NCBI GenBank assembly: GCA_963693085.1 | Contig: OY856410.1 | Location: 1,391,167,363-1,391,231,362, forward strand | DNA: 64,000 nucleotides | Source: Alisma plantago-aquatica | Taxonomy: Eukaryota > Streptophyta > Magnoliopsida > Alismatales > Alismataceae | Direction of reading: 5' to 3' | In this document: piece by piece, positions 60,766 through 64,000 of the stretch | How the letters are laid out: each line of letters begins with the position of its first letter | How positions within the stretch are numbered: position 1 is the stretch's first letter | The notes under the pieces: generated by a model | The model's database searches: none | What the model was told of the DNA's origin: nothing | What the model saw: the letters and a program-made list of their open reading frames with translations, nothing else | Program-made: the position numbers and the translations under genes

Positions 60766-61508
60766 TGTATGTTATCTCCCTCTCCCTCTACTAGCTTGTC
60801 CAGAAGAACCAACCTAAGGCACCTGATTGCGTCCTCTACCACCACCACTATTGAACTGTCATTGATGCGACCCTTGTTGACTCCATCTCAGTTGTTGCAT
60901 CACCTCTTCATCCTTCACAGGGCAGAACCACTTCGTATGCTCAACTTACCGACAGTTATAGCAGGTCTTGCTCTCGTACCATGGCCTAGATGACCCTGTC
61001 ACTGACACTAATGTAATAGTGTGAGCTCTGGACAGTAGAAAGGTATGACCTCTACCCTTTCTTGGCGACCATTGAGACTATACTTCCAACCTCTGTTGTG
61101 ACTAAGGTTCTAAACACCTAGGCTTCATGAAACCTCTAGACGACTATCCTTGATAATGTGTAGGTTTCTTCTAGGAATTTTCCTCTCTCTTATCCACAAT
61201 TGATCACTCAATTCTCCTAACTAACTCCACAAACATCGCAAACTACACCCTATTCTCCAAAGTTGACACCGGCGTAGTCAACTTAGAGCTCAAACCCTTC
61301 TCGATCTGCCTAATCCTCTCATTATTTGTGTAGACATATGCAGACAAAACCTCATAAGCTCCATGAACTTTGCCTCATATTTGTTGATTGTCATAGATCC
61401 CTATTGAATCTTCTTAAACTGCTAGATCTTCTCATCTAGGTAGGCCTCTGGGAAGTATGGACTCACAAACTCTCACCAAAAATCTTACCAAATGATCAGA
61501 ACACCAGG
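60766..61508 (-). pseudogene. Tekay-type gag, C-terminal half with zinc knuckle (broken)
   Basis: Minus-strand readings near 61450-61300 in two frames give AYLDEKI, QFKKIQ, GSMTINKYEAKFMELM and YTNNERIRQIEKGL, the end of the gypsy capsid domain. From 61110 to 60900 the knuckle region reads TCYNCR then a stop and EHTKWFCP, so the C-x2-C-x4-H-x4-C motif has a nonsense codon where Gln or Gly is expected. Gly/Arg-rich sequence follows (GGGRGRN). The N-terminal half of gag is not present to the right. Confidence 0.8.
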
Positions 61509-61568
61509 TGTAACACCCGGGCCCACTACCCAAGGATGTAGTAGAGTTTTAGGAATGACATTGTCTCT
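61509..61568 (+). repeat. LTR scrap of the TGTAACACC family
   Basis: TGTAACACCCGGGCCCACTA then CCCAAGG and AGTAGAGTTTTAGGAATGAC match the first 55 bp of the TRIM LTR at 1274 (TGCAACACCTGGGCCCACTT). Its right end falls into the duplicated gypsy segment. It is truncated and has no partner here. Confidence 0.65.
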
Positions 61569-61958
61569 CTCTGGTAGACTCATAGTATAGAATCGATCCA
61601 TTGTATGTTGTCTCCCTCTCCCTCTAATAGCTTGTCCAAAAGAACCATCCTGTGGCGCCTGACTGCGTCTTCTGCCACCACCACTGTTGAACTGTCATTG
61701 ATGTGACCCATTCTGATTTTGTCTCAATTCTTGCATCACTTCTTCATCTTTCATAGGGCATAACCACTTCGTATGCCCAACCTGCCCACAGTTATAGCAG
61801 GTCTTGCTCTCGTACCATGACCTAGATGGCTCTATCACTGACACTGATGCAGCACTGTGAGCTCTTGACAGTGGAAAGGTACGACCTCTACCCTTTCTTG
61901 GCAACCACTGAGAATGTACTTCCAACCTCTACTGTGACTAAGGTGCTAAATACCTAGA
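61569..61958 (-). pseudogene. Second copy of the Tekay-type gag zinc-knuckle segment
   Basis: It is collinear with 60733-61125 (shared TCGTACCATG, CTAGCTTGTCC-type and CTCTTTCATAGGGCA blocks). Frame 61695-61925 keeps an intact C-x2-C-x4-H-x4-C knuckle (CYNCGQVGHTKWLC) followed by PMKDEEVMQELR. So this copy is better preserved than the one in the Tekay element, where the knuckle has a stop. It is a duplicate or a fragment of a second, related gypsy; it ends at the pararetrovirus junction. Confidence 0.8.
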
Positions 61959-63195
61959 CATGTGTAGCAAATATTTCCTTCATATTTTCTTAGTCCACAA
62001 AATATTTTCTGACATCTAAGACTAGATCTTATCTGTCCATTCTCAATCTTTTTTATAAATCTTTCTAAATTGATCTTTGTCACTGTATTGGATCTTCTTG
62101 TTGTTGAAATAACCACCATATTAACTGAATCTTTGTGTAACCATCTTCGATTATCATTTATTAATTTTTCTAATATCTGACAAAGGACTTTTAGTCCCAA
62201 TGCTCATCTAACTTTGATGAATTCTTCATCTATTTTTTCTCTTTCAAATGTCTGACGAATATCTTCAATTTCGTTAATGTAGTCTAGAGAAGATACTCCT
62301 ATCTGAATGCAATGAACTAGATTGAAATTTTTAAATTTTTCCCAGTCTTCTGCTACTGAGAATATTTTAATATACAACTCGCTGGTAGGTTTTACCTGCG
62401 AACTATTATTCTTGAATTCTCTTACTGCTTTTATTATTTCTTGGGGAAGTCTTTGAATTTCTTGGATCAGCTCCTTGGGTAAAGTTAACTCTGGGATAAA
62501 TTCATGTATGATCTGGATAGCAGGTTTCTGAAGTTTTCAAATTATACAAAATCTCAAGTAGAGATTTGTATTCATTTTCGCATTTTGTTGAAAATGTTGT
62601 GAGATTTAGATGTAGATCACTTTCTTACTCAATTTGAGATATCCTAAATTTAAAAATGTTTTCAGGTATCAGTTTAATATTATCCGCTGTTAAGCGTGAT
62701 TTTTTCTCGGAAGAGATAATATTTTCTGCTATTAGGCGAGAGCTATTTTCTAAAGAGATATTTTCTTCAGTAATTTTGGCAATTTGAAAATCTCTTTTGG
62801 ACGTTAGGTTATGATCTTTCTCCAAGGAGATTGTATTTTCTGTCGTGAGGTTAGTTTTGCAGTTTTAATGCTCCTATCTCTCGCCTTTTGGCTTGTTTTT
62901 TAGTAGTTTTTAGGCTACTGATTGCATATGAGATTTCAAGTGATATATCGATAGGTCTTTTACCTTTTACTTTTTCATTCTTTACTGCTTTTGAAGCTAT
63001 TTGTCTTTTGAAGTTGTCCAGATCTGCTAAAATCCCTACAACATCTTGTGTATTTTCTTCAAAATTGTTAATAATGTCATCTTGCTTTTTATTAATTCGA
63101 TCATATCTTCAAAATTTTCTTGTAATATTCTACAACTAAGTTGTAGCCATTCTGAAAATTCTGCAAGTTTCTTATCAACTTGCTCCATTGTATTC
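61959..63195 (-). pseudogene. Endogenous caulimovirid: reading frame downstream of RT/RNase H
   Basis: Minus-strand coding texture continues after the RNase H stop. An ATG at about 63190 overlaps the end of the RT/RNase H frame by a few codons, out of frame, as in compact caulimovirid genomes. The frame is Lys/Glu/Ile-rich and likely helical, and is broken by frameshifts (near 63080) and stops. Frame 62625-62825 carries a short internal repeat of about 16 residues (R-x3-A-x-NI-x3-E pattern), and 61946-62200 is the last piece. In several caulimovirid genera the gene after the polymerase encodes the translation transactivator/inclusion protein; that identity is a positional guess, and no diagnostic motif was recognised. 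Confidence 0.45.
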
Positions 63196-64000
63196 TCTGG
63201 AAAGGAAATCTACAGTAAAGTTAGTTTCTCCTTTGATGACCACAATATCAAAAATATATTCTGCTAAAAATGTTTGCCATCTACTTAATCGTTTATAATC
63301 GGGTGTGGATGGTAAGTTATTTTTTATAAAAGCTTTTACTTGGGTATTATCTACTCTTGCTAGGAATTTTAGGTAATAGAAAATACGAAAATTTCTTAAT
63401 TCTTTTTTAGAAACTAATAATTCTTTTTCATTGGAATGATATCTTTTCTCGATATCTATAAATGATCCTGAATTGTATCTACATATTTTTTCTAGTTGTC
63501 CATCTTTTTTCTTTAGAACTGCTCCCCAAAATTCTTCTGAAGCATCTATTTCTGTTTTTAAATCTTCTCCTTCTAAATGAAGATCTAGTCTTGGTAAAAT
63601 TTTACATTTTACTTTTCTAAATCTGACATGGTTTATAAGTTCTTCTGTCATAATAAAGATATAATTCTTTTTTAATAATTTTTGTAGAGGATTTCTAAGT
63701 TTTTCTAGGTTTTCTATGATTTTTTTTGCATAATTTAAACATCCTAAAAATCTTTGAAGTTGTTTTTTGTCTTCAAGTTTATCTGGAAACTTAGTGATTT
63801 TTTCTACGATATGTTCTTGTAATTCTATTCCACTAGAATCTAATATTAGTCCTAAGAATTCTATTTTAGGTTTGTAAAGTTCTATCTTCTTTTAGATAAA
63901 ACTATCCCTACTTTTTGGAAAAGAAGAGAGAATATATTCAGATGTTTAAGATGTTCTTCGTCGTTATTACTGACTATTAAAATGTCATCTACATATACTA
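63175..64000 (-). pseudogene. Endogenous caulimovirid reverse transcriptase / RNase H, 3' part
   Basis: The catalytic YVDD box lies at the window edge (63983-63994), followed by ILIVSNNDEEHLKH and, after a one-base shift near 63893, by the RT connection region. Frame 63175-63651 (158 aa) holds an RNase H domain: the Asp-containing line TEIDASEEFWGAVL, the CRYNSGSF line, RYHSNEKELL, and the C-terminal SREYNGAS. This pattern, RNase H read straight on from RT and closing with no integrase after it, is that of caulimovirids (plant pararetroviruses), not of copia or gypsy. The upstream part is outside the window. At least one frameshift makes this copy defective; the left end abuts gypsy gag sequence at 61958. 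Confidence 0.8.

Larger units (their letters stand above)
54749..61508 (-). mobile_element. Tekay-type chromovirus (Ty3/gypsy), 3' LTR to gag, minus strand
   Basis: On the minus strand the order from 61508 down is gag, zinc knuckle, protease, RT, RNase H, integrase, chromodomain, PPT, LTR, the classic Ty3/gypsy order (integrase after RT). The C-terminal chromodomain and the AATTTTAGGGGGAAAATCCTTGTTAGGGG pre-LTR context (here given in two overlapping parts at 57286-57320) put it with Tekay/Del. The 5' LTR and most of the capsid part of gag are absent: at 61508 an unrelated LTR scrap begins. Numerous stops, shifts and a changed RT catalytic residue make it dead. Confidence 0.85.

Overview
The window is plant nuclear DNA, most likely from a flowering plant with a large, repeat-rich genome. 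This rests on Ty1/copia and Ty3/gypsy retrotransposons primed by initiator-Met tRNA, a chromodomain gypsy of the Tekay type, an hAT-like element, a MITE set in (TA)n microsatellite and an endogenous pararetrovirus. The species cannot be named. I find no host gene, tRNA, rRNA or CRISPR array. Apart from two weakly understood intervals (31332-34562 and 50663-54748), everything is mobile DNA, nearly all of it decayed. Most annotated coding stretches are broken pseudogenes.

Left stack (1-31331). An old copia (copia-1, + strand, 1-2789) carries a small LTR element of TRIM size (675-1564, target duplication CTACT) in its integrase. A second copia (copia-2, +) follows. Its 110-bp 5' LTR is split (2790-2888 and 26177-26192) by a non-coding LARD-type element on the minus strand (LARD-1, 2889-26176, duplication GAATG). 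The right LTR of LARD-1 is in turn split by a 15.5-kb element (9832-25345, +, duplication ACTAT) with LTRs of 6.4 and 6.7 kb around a 2.4-kb interior that encodes only a damaged gag. Copia-2 continues at 26193-31331 and is interrupted by a 1.53-kb hAT-like element (28385-29914, 8-bp duplication GTTGCATA).

Right stack (31332-54748). A diverged, unclassified repeat occurs twice (about 32080-34010, and 34280-34562 plus 50663-54748). Its second copy holds copia-3 (34563-50662, +). Copia-3 holds a gag-only TR-GAG-like gypsy (38638-49874, duplication GTCCA), and that holds a non-coding gypsy-type element with 3.8-kb LTRs on the minus strand (LARD-2, 40327-48739, duplication CATAG). A Micron-like MITE lies between (TA)n tracts at 53755-54173.

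Right end (54749-64000, minus strand). A broken Tekay-type chromovirus (3' LTR, integrase with chromodomain, RNase H, RT, protease, gag) runs to 61508. It is followed by a 60-bp LTR scrap, a second copy of the gag zinc-knuckle segment, and an endogenous caulimovirid (61959-64000) with RT/RNase H and a downstream reading frame.

The elements interact by nesting and probably by parasitism. Three of them (LARD-1, LARD-2 and the 15.5-kb element) keep PBS, PPT, LTR ends and target duplications but lack pol, so they must have been moved by enzymes of relatives. LARD-1 shares its PBS and about 70 bp of leader with copia-2; the 15.5-kb element and LARD-2 carry PPT contexts like the Tekay copy. Boundaries were placed by reading TG..CA ends and 5-bp (or 8-bp) duplications directly; identities are eye estimates.
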